Part shown: positions 1-6,290 of the stretch, one piece after another
Numbering within the stretch: the stretch's first letter is position 1
Layout of the letters: each line of letters begins with the position of its first letter
Notes under the pieces: generated by a model
Told to the model about the DNA's origin: nothing
Seen by the model: only the letters and a program-made list of their open reading frames with translations
The model's database searches: none
Position numbers and translations under genes: made by a program
Origin: Chloroflexota bacterium
GTDB lineage: Bacteria; Chloroflexota; Limnocylindria; Limnocylindrales; CSP1-4
Direction of reading: 5' to 3'
Assembly (NCBI GenBank): GCA_013695505.1
Contig: JACDAH010000171.1
Coordinates: 1-10,381, forward strand
DNA length: 10,381 bases

Positions 1-199
1 CAACGCCGAGATCGCGATCATCGAGACGGCCGACGAGGCCGGAGCCGGCGCCTCGGGCGAGGGGGCGGGAGCCGACGTCGGCGGCGTCCTCGGCGCACCC
101 TTGTCGTCGGGCGCCGCGGCATCGGCGGGGGTCTGCTTCGCGTCGGTCGACACGGCCGGTGCGTCGTCCGCCGTCTCGATCACGGCGATCTCGGCATTG
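1..199. repeat. Imperfect inverted repeat of the lipoyl-domain tail (1-39 versus 161-199)
   Basis: Plus-strand bases 1-39 match the reverse complement of 161-199 at 33 of 39 positions without gaps. The 161-199 arm encodes, on the minus strand, the end of the lipoyl domain (NAEIAVIETADD). The 1-39 arm read on the plus strand gives NAEIAIIETADE. Five of the six differences fall at wobble positions and the sixth contributes only to an Ile/Val exchange, which is how two related coding copies diverge. A CGGCGC/GCGCCG pair (91-96, 111-116) lies near the centre. A second lipoyl tail in the opposite orientation is not expected inside an E2 gene. It may be a natural inverted duplication or a fold-back join at a contig end. 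Confidence 0.75.
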
Positions 200-402
200 T
201 TGGGGACGGTCGCGCCCTCCTCGGCGAGGATCTCCTTGAGGATGCCTGCGAACGGCGATGGGACCTCGGCGTTGACCTTGTCCGTGATGACCTCGACGAG
301 CGGCTCGTACTTCTCGACCGTGTCACCGGGCTGCTTGAGCCACTTGCCGATCGTCCCCTCGGCCACGCTCTCGCCGAGCTGGGGCATCGTCACCTTGGCC
401 AC
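1..402 (-). CDS. bkdB: E2 component of 2-oxoacid dehydrogenase, lipoyl domain (partial)
   Basis: Dihydrolipoamide acyltransferase E2, the core subunit that carries acyl groups from E1 to CoA on a swinging lipoyl-lysine. Only the first 134 codons are visible and the gene runs off the left edge. Residues 1-77 form a biotinyl/lipoyl domain: MPQLGESVAEGTIGKWL opens it, and ITDKVNAEVPSP around residue 42 holds the lipoylated lysine (TDK). After NAEIAVIETADDA an Ala/Pro-rich linker follows, typical of E2 hinges. The start is GTG at 402-400, chosen because GGAGGA lies six bases upstream and the family N-terminus begins right there. The gene is divergent from the PhzF gene and separated by about 1.1 kb from the E1/E3 operon. 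The BCKDH-type assignment rests on the E1 genes; the lipoyl domain alone would also fit a pyruvate or 2-oxoglutarate E2. The last 13 or so codons are doubtful (see the inverted repeat). Confidence 0.88.
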   Translation of the reverse strand, partial: MAKVTMPQLGESVAEGTIGKWLKQPGDTVEKYEPLVEVITDKVNAEVPSPFAGILKEILAEEGATVPNNAEIAVIETADDAPAVSTDAKQTPADAAAPDDKGAPRTPPTSAPAPSPEAPAPASSAVSMIAISAL

Positions 403-516
403 GTGTGTTCCTCCGGATCCTCGGGCGGTTCGGGCCCGCCATCGCGTGTTCGCGCCATAGTGTCGCGCATCGAGCCGTCGAGCGCCGCATCGAGCGCCCG
501 TGGCAGACTCGCCCGG
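403..516. promoter_or_regulatory. Divergent intergenic region between E2 and PhzF genes
   Basis: These 114 bases separate two outward-facing genes and so should hold both promoters. On the minus strand TATGGC (458-453) and on the plus strand TAGTGT (459-464) resemble -10 hexamers, but neither has a convincing -35 partner. No ribosome-binding site is obvious for the PhzF gene. No operator-like palindrome stands out. Confidence 0.25.
409..414 (-). promoter_or_regulatory. Shine-Dalgarno site of the E2 gene
   Basis: On the minus strand GGAGGA is followed by six bases (ACACAC) and then GTG. This is the best ribosome-binding site in the window and fixes the E2 start at the GTG rather than at any later codon. 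Confidence 0.8.
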
Positions 517-1350
517 ATGCTCCGCCCGTTCCGCCAGATCGACGTGTTCACGCGCGAACCGTATCGAGGCAACCCGGTTGCCGTGGTCCACGGCGCCGGC
601 GGTATCACCGACGAAGGGATGCTCCGGTTCGCCCAGTGGACCAACCTGTCGGAGACGACCTTCCTCCTTCCAACGACCGATCCTGCCGCGGACTACCGCG
701 TCCGGATCTTCACGCCCGCCTCGGAGCTGCCGTTCGCCGGCCATCCGACGCTGGGTTCGTGCCACGCGTGGCTCGAGGCGGGAGGAGTGCCCCGGGACCG
801 GGCGACGGTGATCCAGGAGTGTGCGGCCGGCCTGATCCGGATCCGTCGCTCTGAGGACGGCGCGCTCGCGTTCGCCGAGCCGCCGCTGCTCCGCGGCGGG
901 CCGGTCGAGGCGGCGACGGTCGGGCATGTCGCCGATGTCTTGGGTATCTCGCGGGCAGCCATCGTCGACGCCCAGTGGGCCGACAATGGCCCCGGCTGGG
1001 TCGCCGTCCTGCTGTCGTCGGCGGCCGAGGTTCTCGCCCTCCGGCCTGGCTTCGTGGACCTCGACCTCGGCGTCGTCGGGCCGTATCCCGAGGGCAGCGA
1101 GGTCGCGTTCGAGGTCCGAGGCTTCTTCCCGCTCAACGGCGCGACGGTCGAGGATCCGGTGACCGGGAGCCTGAACGCCTCGCTGGCAGGCTGGCTCATC
1201 CGGTCGGGCCGCGCGGCGGCACCGTGGATCGCGAGCCAGGGCACCGCGCTTGGGCGAGCCGGGCGAGTTCGCCTGACCCAGGACGAGGGCGGCACGATCT
1301 GGACCGGTGGCGAGAGCGTGACCTGCATCCGCGGCGAGGTCGAGATCTGA
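517..1350 (+). CDS. PhzF family (phenazine biosynthesis-like) isomerase
   Basis: A 277-residue protein of the PhzF/YddE family, which has the diaminopimelate-epimerase fold and usually 260-300 residues. The N-terminal half begins RQIDVFTREPYRGNPVAVV. The acid of NLSETTF (Glu46) matches the catalytic glutamate of PhzF. FTPASELPFAGHPTLG (residues 65-80) and EDPVTGSLNASLAGW (from about 212) are the two signature glycine loops of the two half-domains. Bacterial members act as isomerases or epimerases on small amino-acid-like molecules, but most have no known substrate. No other phenazine genes are present, so a phenazine role should not be inferred. The ATG at 517 is chosen because homology starts within a few residues; upstream codons in frame read as Ser/Arg-rich non-family sequence. 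No clear Shine-Dalgarno precedes it. The gene is divergent from E2 and convergent with the dehydrogenase operon. Confidence 0.9.
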   Translation: MLRPFRQIDVFTREPYRGNPVAVVHGAGGITDEGMLRFAQWTNLSETTFLLPTTDPAADYRVRIFTPASELPFAGHPTLGSCHAWLEAGGVPRDRATVIQECAAGLIRIRRSEDGALAFAEPPLLRGGPVEAATVGHVADVLGISRAAIVDAQWADNGPGWVAVLLSSAAEVLALRPGFVDLDLGVVGPYPEGSEVAFEVRGFFPLNGATVEDPVTGSLNASLAGWLIRSGRAAAPWIASQGTALGRAGRVRLTQDEGGTIWTGGESVTCIRGEVEI

Positions 1351-1536
1351 CGAGGGGTACCTGACAGCGCCTGTCCGGACGACGCGCTCGGGCGGCTCAT
1401 CGGACGCTACCTGACTGCCTTCCCGGGTTCGAGCCACGAGATGATCGCGCGGCGGTGAGCCGGCGGCCGCATGGCCGGCATCAACCGGGCGCTCGCTCGA
1501 TTGCCAGATGTGCTCGTGAAGGTCGACGTCGAGGGG
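1351..1536. other. Convergent intergenic stretch after PhzF
   Basis: This lies between the PhzF stop and the possible 54-residue ORF; without that ORF the gap would be 347 bases, to 1697. I see no clear terminator or RNA gene. The PhzF frame, continued past its TGA, stays open for 35 codons with G/C-rich third positions and ends SSHEMIARR before the next TGA. This could be an eroded C-terminal coding segment or chance. A plus-strand ATG at 1471 opens a frame across the region, but its wobble positions become A/T-rich after about 1620 and it overlaps the operon genes antisense. Confidence 0.4.
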
Positions 1537-1701
1537 TCACGCGGGCTCGTCCGGCGGGCCGATCTCGAGGCGCTCACGGCGGCCGGCGAGGGCGGTCACA
1601 GCCGGCTGGCGGGTGAGATCGGCCGCTTCCGACCAAGCGACCAAGCAGGCCCTGGAGCCGTCCTTGACCATGAATCCGGTCTGGTCCGGGCCGGTCGTCA
1701 T
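1537..1701 (-). CDS. Possible small protein, 54 residues, coupled to operon end
   Basis: An ATG at 1701-1699 overlaps the TGA of the preceding gene as ATGA, the usual four-base coupling, and opens a 54-codon frame. The product begins MTTGPDQTGFMVKDGSRACL and ends GPPDEPA. About nine tenths of its codon third positions are G or C, as in the confirmed genes here, whereas the opposing plus-strand frame is distinctly poorer. I recognise no domain, signal peptide or membrane segment, and it does not resemble the two small paralogs upstream. It would be the sixth gene of the E3-E1 operon. It could also be a chance frame or a decayed gene end. The evidence is position and codon use only. Confidence 0.4.
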   Translation of the reverse strand: MTTGPDQTGFMVKDGSRACLVAWSEAADLTRQPAVTALAGRRERLEIGPPDEPA

Positions 1702-2072
1702 CGACGTCTTGCAGCGAGCTCCTCGGCGACGGCCCGGAACCCCGGGACAGTCCGGGCGGTCAGCGCATCGAGCTCGTCGAACAGCCCCTCGTCGACCTTC
1801 GTGAAGTTGAAGCACGCCTTGCCCTGCTTCCGGCGCAGGAGCTCCGGGGAGAGCGAGGCCTCAAGCTCGGGCGACACGTAGACCGGCATCAGGTAGTAGC
1901 TGACGTAGCCCGTTCCCACTCGGGTGCCGGCCACGTAGCCCCACGGCTTGCCCTCGAGACCGGGCACCTCGAGCGCCATGCCTGCCGGGCCGTCCTTCGT
2001 CACGACGAGATCGCCGCGGTTCTTCAGCACGATATCGCGGAGCCGCTCATGGACCGCGGCGAAGACGCTCAC
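1698..2072 (-). CDS. Small DUF1801/YdhG-like protein, second tandem copy
   Basis: A 124-residue soluble protein, no membrane segment or signal. The C-terminal half carries YVSYYLMPVYVSPELEASL and GKACFNFTKVDEGLFDELDA. This matches in order the YASLYLKPV, ALRKRLQGSRTAFSF and VDDALLSELETL segments of the gene just upstream, so the two are tandem paralogs. The pattern (a strand with Tyr-x-x-Tyr, a helix with ELxxxxxGK, an aromatic strand, then a final helix) resembles the DUF1801/YdhG-like fold, whose function is poorly known. That family call is my inference. The start is GTG at 2072-2070, overlapping the upstream TGA by four bases (GTGA); no independent Shine-Dalgarno is needed for a coupled start. 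The product differs from its partner in a longer glycine-rich middle (residues 38-55). Confidence 0.72.
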   Translation of the reverse strand: MSVFAAVHERLRDIVLKNRGDLVVTKDGPAGMALEVPGLEGKPWGYVAGTRVGTGYVSYYLMPVYVSPELEASLSPELLRRKQGKACFNFTKVDEGLFDELDALTARTVPGFRAVAEELAARRR

Positions 2073-2464
2073 GGCCGGGCCTCGGGCGGCGGCGGCGTGG
2101 GCGACACGTCGATCTTCACGACGCCCGCTCGGGCGTAGCGTCGGAACGCCCGCTCGACAAGCGTCTCGAGCTCGCTCAGCAGCGCGTCGTCGACGGTCGC
2201 GAAGCTGAACGCGGTGCGACTGCCCTGGAGGCGCTTGCGGAGCGCGGGCGAGATGGCGTCGAGCAGGTCGGGCCAGGTGTGGACTGGCTTGAGGTAGAGG
2301 CTGGCGTACGTTGAGCCGGGTTTGACGAAGGCGAAGAAGTCGTGGGCCTTGGCGTCCGGCCGGGTCAGCGTCTTCATGCCGTAGACCGACCCGATCACGA
2401 GTCGATCGTTGTAGGCGTCGACGATCTTCCGGAGTCGCGCCTCTACCAGCCCGACATCGGCCAT
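2069..2464 (-). CDS. Small DUF1801/YdhG-like protein, first tandem copy
   Basis: A 131-residue soluble protein directly after E1 beta. The start ATG at 2464-2462 shares one base with the E1 beta stop (TGATG), so translation is probably coupled; the longer upstream frame is only the shadow of E1 beta. Residues 1-60 contain VEARLRKIVDAYNDRLVIG and a strand FFAFVKPGSTYASLYLKPV. Residues 66-100 contain PALRKRLQGSRTAFSF and VDDALLSELETLVERAF. The same arrangement recurs in the next gene. A Pro-rich tail (SPTPPPPEARP) ends the protein and is absent from its paralog. The overall pattern suggests a DUF1801/YdhG-like fold, for which no firm biochemical role is known. Its place suggests a product that is needed together with the dehydrogenase, or a passenger with convenient expression. 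Confidence 0.75.
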   Translation of the reverse strand: MADVGLVEARLRKIVDAYNDRLVIGSVYGMKTLTRPDAKAHDFFAFVKPGSTYASLYLKPVHTWPDLLDAISPALRKRLQGSRTAFSFATVDDALLSELETLVERAFRRYARAGVVKIDVSPTPPPPEARP

Positions 2465-3447
2465 CAGTACGCCGCCAGCTTGCGGATCCCGGCTTCGATC
2501 TTCTCGGGATTGACCATGAACCAGTCCTCGAGGACGTGGTTGTAGGGCACGCCCGGAACGTCCGGTCCGGCGATCCTCGTCACCGGACCGTCGAGGTAGT
2601 CGAACGCCTCCTCGGCGACGATCGCGGCGACCTCGGCGCCGTACCCGCCGAACCGGTTGTCCTCGTAGACGATCAGGCACTTGCCGGTCTTGCGGACCGA
2701 ATCGAGGACGGTCTCCTTGTCGAGCGGTCGGAGGGTCCGGAGGTCGACGACCTCGACGCTGATCCCGTCGTCGGCGACGCGATCGGCCGCCTCGAGAGCG
2801 TAGTGCGCCATCAGCCCGTAGGCGATGACCGTGACCTGGGTCCCTGGATGGGTCACCTGGGCCTTGCCGAGCGGGACCGTGTACTCGCCGTCGGGGACGT
2901 CGCCGCGAACCGAGCGGTACATCTTCTTGTGCTCGAAGAACAGGACCGGGTCGTCGTCACGGATACAGCTCCGGAGGAGGCCTTTCGCGTCATGCGGCGT
3001 CGAGGGGATGACGACCTTGAGACCCGGCACGTGGGTATAGAACGCCTCGACCGACTGCGAGTGGTAGAGCGCCCCGTGGACGCCGCCGCCGTACGGCGCG
3101 CGGACGACCATCGGCGCGGAATAGCCGTTGTTGCTTCGATAGCGGAGACGGGCCGCCTCCGACACCAGCTGGTTGAACGCGGGATGGATGAAGTCGGCGA
3201 ACTGGATCTCGGCGATCGGGCGGAGGCCGCCGATGGCCGCCCCGATCGAGGTCCCGATGATCTGGCTCTCGGTCAGCGGCGTGTCGATGACCCGGTCGTC
3301 GCCGAACTCGTCCCACAGGCCGTCGGTCGCGAGGAAGACGCCGCCCTTCTTGCCGACGTCCTCGCCGAGGATGATGACGTTCTCGTCGCGGGCCATCTCC
3401 TCGCGCAGCCCGTCGCGGATCGCCTCGATGAAGGTCTTGAGGGCCAT
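2464..3447 (-). CDS. bkdAB: 2-oxoisovalerate (branched-chain) dehydrogenase E1 beta
   Basis: The beta subunit of the thiamine-diphosphate-dependent E1 heterotetramer, which decarboxylates 2-oxoacids and passes the acyl group to E2. At 327 residues it is full length for the family. The pyrimidine-binding domain shows DTPLTESQIIG with the conserved cofactor glutamate at residue 60, then AEIQFADFIHPAFNQLVSEA. GGGVHGALYHSQSVEAFY and GLKVVIPSTPHDAKGLL follow. The transketolase C-terminal domain shows VTVIAYG and VVDLRTLRPLDKETV. The HGALYHSQS and FFEHKKMYR segments resemble branched-chain enzymes more than classic pyruvate dehydrogenases, but true substrate range is uncertain. The ATG at 3447-3445 shares one base with the E1 alpha stop. 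The small DUF1801-like gene follows in the same way. Confidence 0.95.
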   Translation of the reverse strand: MALKTFIEAIRDGLREEMARDENVIILGEDVGKKGGVFLATDGLWDEFGDDRVIDTPLTESQIIGTSIGAAIGGLRPIAEIQFADFIHPAFNQLVSEAARLRYRSNNGYSAPMVVRAPYGGGVHGALYHSQSVEAFYTHVPGLKVVIPSTPHDAKGLLRSCIRDDDPVLFFEHKKMYRSVRGDVPDGEYTVPLGKAQVTHPGTQVTVIAYGLMAHYALEAADRVADDGISVEVVDLRTLRPLDKETVLDSVRKTGKCLIVYEDNRFGGYGAEVAAIVAEEAFDYLDGPVTRIAGPDVPGVPYNHVLEDWFMVNPEKIEAGIRKLAAY

Positions 3448-4646
3448 CAGCGAGCGCTCTCGTCGATCGGCGCGGCGGCCTCGTCGGCCGCGGCGTCGTC
3501 AGCCGCGGCGTCGTCAGCCGCGGCGTCGGAGTCCGGCGCGGAGTCGGAGCCTGACGCGGTCTCCTCCCCCATCCCCCACGGCGGCGGGCTCTCGGACGGC
3601 CAGTCCTCGGCGTAGACCCAGCGCATCGCGGTCGACGGGTGCGGGTCGGGCTGCGCCTCGGCGTACTCGGTCGCGTCATGGACGTCCGCCGCGATCGCCG
3701 CGTTGATCTTCTCCTCGGCCTCGGGCGTCAGGATCCCTGCCGCGACGAGCTGCTCGCGGAACTTCGGCACCGGGTCGAGCGACTTGTCGGCCGCCAGCTC
3801 CTCCTCGGAACGGTATTTCGTCTGCTGATCGTCGCTTGAATGGCCCGTCAGCCTGGTGACCTTGGCCTCGATCAAGGTCGGACCGTCGCCGGCCCGGGCG
3901 CGAGCAACCGCGTCGCGCGCCGCGGCGTAACAGGCGAGGACGTCGGAGCCGTCGACCGTGACGCCCGGAATCCCGTAGCCGGCGGCCCGCTGGGCCACCG
4001 ACGAGCCTGCCACCTGACGCGCCAGCGGGACCGAGATCGCATACCCGTTGTTCTCGACGATGAAGATGAACGGCAGCTTGTGGATCGCGGCGAAGTTCAG
4101 ACCCTCGTGGACGTCGCCCTGGTTCGACGACCCCTCGCCCATGATCGTGAGCGCCACCTGGCCGGTCTTGCGAATCCTGGCAGCGAGCGCCAGGCCGACC
4201 GCATGGAGGAGCTGGGTCGCGACCGGCGACGACACCGACACGAGGTTGTGCTCGTGCGAGCCGTAGTGACCGGGCATCTGGCGGCCGCCGGACGACGGAT
4301 CGGATGCTGTCGCGTACTGGGCGGTCATGATGTCGCGCGGGCTCATTCCGAACGTCAGGCAGGTCGCGATCGAGCGATAGAACGGGGCGATCCAGTCCTT
4401 GCCCTTCTCGAGCGCCCACGTGACGCCGACCTGCGCACCCTCGTGGCCCTGGCCGCTGATCACGAACGGGATGCGCCCCGCCCGGTTGAGGATCCACATC
4501 CGCTCGTCGACCGCCCGGGCAAGGGCGACGAGTCGGTACATCTCGAGGAGGTCGTCGCCTGATAGGCCGAGGTCGGCGCCGAGCGCGTTCCTGGCGTCCT
4601 TCGCGTTCTTCGCGCCCGAGCCGGCGGAGCGCTCGGAGACGGCCAT
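3447..4646 (-). CDS. bkdAA: 2-oxoisovalerate (branched-chain) dehydrogenase E1 alpha
   Basis: The alpha subunit of the E1 decarboxylase, 399 residues, binding the diphosphate end of thiamine diphosphate. The cofactor motif runs from GEG at 170-172 to NN at 199-200 (GEGSSNQGD, ENNGYAISVP), with Glu in place of the usual Asp as in branched-chain enzymes. GRQMPGHYG (121-129) and SSPVATQLLHAVG (139-151) also match the branched-chain type. TGHSSDDQQTKYRSEEEL (267-284) corresponds to the active-site loop that is phosphorylated in the mitochondrial homologue; no kinase is seen here. Catalytic sequence ends near DWPSE (348-352). Beyond it is an unusual tail, residues 361-399, rich in Ala, Asp, Ser and Glu with repeated AAADD units. 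The ATG at 4646-4644 overlaps the E3 stop as TGATG; family homology starts about 30 residues in. Confidence 0.95.
   Translation of the reverse strand: MAVSERSAGSGAKNAKDARNALGADLGLSGDDLLEMYRLVALARAVDERMWILNRAGRIPFVISGQGHEGAQVGVTWALEKGKDWIAPFYRSIATCLTFGMSPRDIMTAQYATASDPSSGGRQMPGHYGSHEHNLVSVSSPVATQLLHAVGLALAARIRKTGQVALTIMGEGSSNQGDVHEGLNFAAIHKLPFIFIVENNGYAISVPLARQVAGSSVAQRAAGYGIPGVTVDGSDVLACYAAARDAVARARAGDGPTLIEAKVTRLTGHSSDDQQTKYRSEEELAADKSLDPVPKFREQLVAAGILTPEAEEKINAAIAADVHDATEYAEAQPDPHPSTAMRWVYAEDWPSESPPPWGMGEETASGSDSAPDSDAAADDAAADDAAADEAAAPIDESAR
3487..3528 (-). repeat. 15-bp tandem repeat in the E1 alpha tail
   Basis: The plus-strand unit gccgcggcgtcgtca occurs twice exactly (3487-3501, 3502-3516), followed by twelve bases of a third copy (3517-3528); a degenerate piece precedes it from 3475. 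On the coding strand it gives AAADD repeats. Being a multiple of three, copy-number change would keep the frame, so the tail may vary in length between strains. Confidence 0.85.
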
Positions 4647-6088
4647 CAGAAGTTGATCGACCGGCCGTCGACCGCCATCGCGGCCTCGCCGAGGATCTCC
4701 GACAGCGTCGGATGAGCGTGGGTCGCGCCGCCGATCTCCCACGGCGCCGCCTCGAGCTCGAACGCGACCGATGCCTCGGCGATCAGGTCGGTTGCGTGCG
4801 GCCCGATCAGGTGGATGCCGAGCGTCTCGTCGGTCTCCTTGTCGGCGACGATCTTGCAGAAGCCCTCATAGTCGCCGCCGATGATCGCCTTGGCGATCGC
4901 CTGAAACGGGACCTTGCCGACCTTGATCGGCCGGCCGCGCTCCTCGGCCTGCTGCTGGGTCAGCCCGATCGAGGCGATCTCCGGGCGGCAGTACGTCGCC
5001 CGCGGCTGCTTGACGTAGTCGACCGGGTGGACGTCCTTGTCGCCGGCGATGATGTGGGCGGCGACGATGCCTTCGTGCGCCGCCGTGTGGGCGAGCATCA
5101 GCCCGCCCACAATGTCGCCGATCGCGTAGACGTGAGGCTCCTTCGTCCGCTGCCGGCCGTCGACCTTGACGATCCCCTTGTCGAGCTCGACCTTCGTCGT
5201 CTCGAGGCCGATCTCCTCGACGTTCGTCGCCCGCCCCGCGGCGACGAGAAGCTGCTCCGCCCGGAGCTCCTGCGGCTCCTTGCCCTCGGGTCCGACGACG
5301 AGACAGATCCCGTCATTCGTGACCTCGACCTTGGCCGCGTCGAAGCGGGCATTGGTCATCACCGTCATCCCGCGCCGGGCGAAGCTCCGCTCGAGGGCCT
5401 GGCTGACCTCGCGATCCTCGAGCGGCACGATCTGCGGGAAGTACTCGAGGAGCGTCACCTTCGTCCCGAGATCCTGGTACATCGAGGCGAACTCGCAGCC
5501 GACCGCGCCGGCGCCGATGATCACGATGTCCTTCGGGATCGTGGTCGAGCGGAGGACGTCGTCGCTGGTCAGGATCCGCTCGCCGTCCGGGGCGAGGCCG
5601 GGCAGGCTCTTGACCCGACTGCCGGTGGCGAGGATGACATCGGTCGCCTGGAGGACGCGATCGCCGCCCTTGCCGGGGGTGCCGTCGTCGCCGGGCTGGG
5701 TGACGCGGATCTTGTTCGGGCCCTCGAGACGGCCGCGACCGGCAACCCACGTGACCTTGTTCTTGTCGATGAGGGTCTTGAGCCCGGTCCACATCCGCTT
5801 CACGACCTGGTCCTTGCGGGCCGCCATCTGGACGTAGTCGATGCCGGGCTCGCCCGACAGGGTCAGGCCATAGTCCTTGGCGTGGCGGACGTGCTCGGCG
5901 AAGTCGGCGGATTCGAGGAGAGCCTTGGTCGGGATGCAGCCGCGATGGAGGCACGTGCCGCCGATCTTGTCCTCGTCGACGAGGGCGACCTTCAGGCCCA
6001 GCTGGGCCGCCCGGAACGCCGCCGTGTAGCCGCCCGTGCCCGCGCCGAGCACGACGAGATCAAAGTCATTGGATGAGCCGACGGCCAT
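4646..6088 (-). CDS. lpdA: Dihydrolipoamide dehydrogenase (E3)
   Basis: The flavoprotein that reoxidises the dihydrolipoyl group of E2 and reduces NAD+. At 480 residues it is full length. The FAD-binding Rossmann motif GAGTGGYTAA (15-24) comes first, then the redox-active disulfide GGTCLHRGCIPTKALL with Cys46 and Cys51. The NAD-binding motif IIGAGAVGCEFAS follows from about 190, then VYAIGDIVGGLMLAHTAAHEG, and the interface domain ends with HAHPTLSEIL, where His459 and Glu464 form the catalytic pair. The ATG at 6088-6086 gives a short natural lead into NDFDLVVLGAG; a weak GAGGCG lies upstream. It is the first gene of the operon and faces away from plsY. Being transcribed with E1, it is probably dedicated to this complex, but an E3 shared with other complexes or the glycine cleavage system is possible. 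Confidence 0.96.
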   Translation of the reverse strand: MAVGSSNDFDLVVLGAGTGGYTAAFRAAQLGLKVALVDEDKIGGTCLHRGCIPTKALLESADFAEHVRHAKDYGLTLSGEPGIDYVQMAARKDQVVKRMWTGLKTLIDKNKVTWVAGRGRLEGPNKIRVTQPGDDGTPGKGGDRVLQATDVILATGSRVKSLPGLAPDGERILTSDDVLRSTTIPKDIVIIGAGAVGCEFASMYQDLGTKVTLLEYFPQIVPLEDREVSQALERSFARRGMTVMTNARFDAAKVEVTNDGICLVVGPEGKEPQELRAEQLLVAAGRATNVEEIGLETTKVELDKGIVKVDGRQRTKEPHVYAIGDIVGGLMLAHTAAHEGIVAAHIIAGDKDVHPVDYVKQPRATYCRPEIASIGLTQQQAEERGRPIKVGKVPFQAIAKAIIGGDYEGFCKIVADKETDETLGIHLIGPHATDLIAEASVAFELEAAPWEIGGATHAHPTLSEILGEAAMAVDGRSINF

Positions 6089-6290
6089 GCAGTCAGTGCG
6101 CCTCGCGTGCCACGGGCCGGCGCCTGCGGGAACGCCGGTTGGGCGGGTGGATCATGTGTGGCGATGGTACGCGGGCCCTCGCCGAGCCTGCAACCGACGG
6201 TTGGGCGCGACTCCGTGGCGGCCGGGTCGCGCGACGGGCGGTGCTAGACTCGCCGCCAATCGGCCCGGTTCTGCTGCACCCGTGGAGCGA
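6089..6290. promoter_or_regulatory. Divergent promoter region between lpdA and plsY
   Basis: These 202 bases lie between two outward-facing genes. On the plus strand TAGACT at 6245-6250 matches a -10 hexamer at four of six positions, about 40 bases before the plsY start; no good -35 partner is visible 16-19 bases upstream. For lpdA I see only the weak GAGGCG near the start. GGAG at 6284-6287, three bases before the plsY ATG, could be its ribosome-binding site although the spacing is short. Confidence 0.3.

Noticed and set aside
517..1350. Phenazine biosynthesis cluster suggested by the PhzF homologue
   Set aside because: No other phenazine genes are present, and PhzF-family proteins are common in organisms that make no phenazines.
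1471..1881. Plus-strand open frame of 136 codons across the operon end
   Set aside because: Wobble positions turn A/T-rich after about 1620, it has no family motif, and it overlaps two minus-strand frames with better coding signs.
2536..3615. Long plus-strand open frame (359 codons) opposite E1 beta
   Set aside because: It is the mirror of E1 beta codons in a GC-rich genome: Asp/Val/Arg/Leu-rich, no family likeness, while the minus strand has an unmistakable E1 beta.
4712..6076. Long plus-strand open frame (454 codons) opposite the E3 gene
   Set aside because: Same mirror effect: composition is almost only Asp, Leu, Arg, Val and Ala, and the minus strand carries all E3 motifs.
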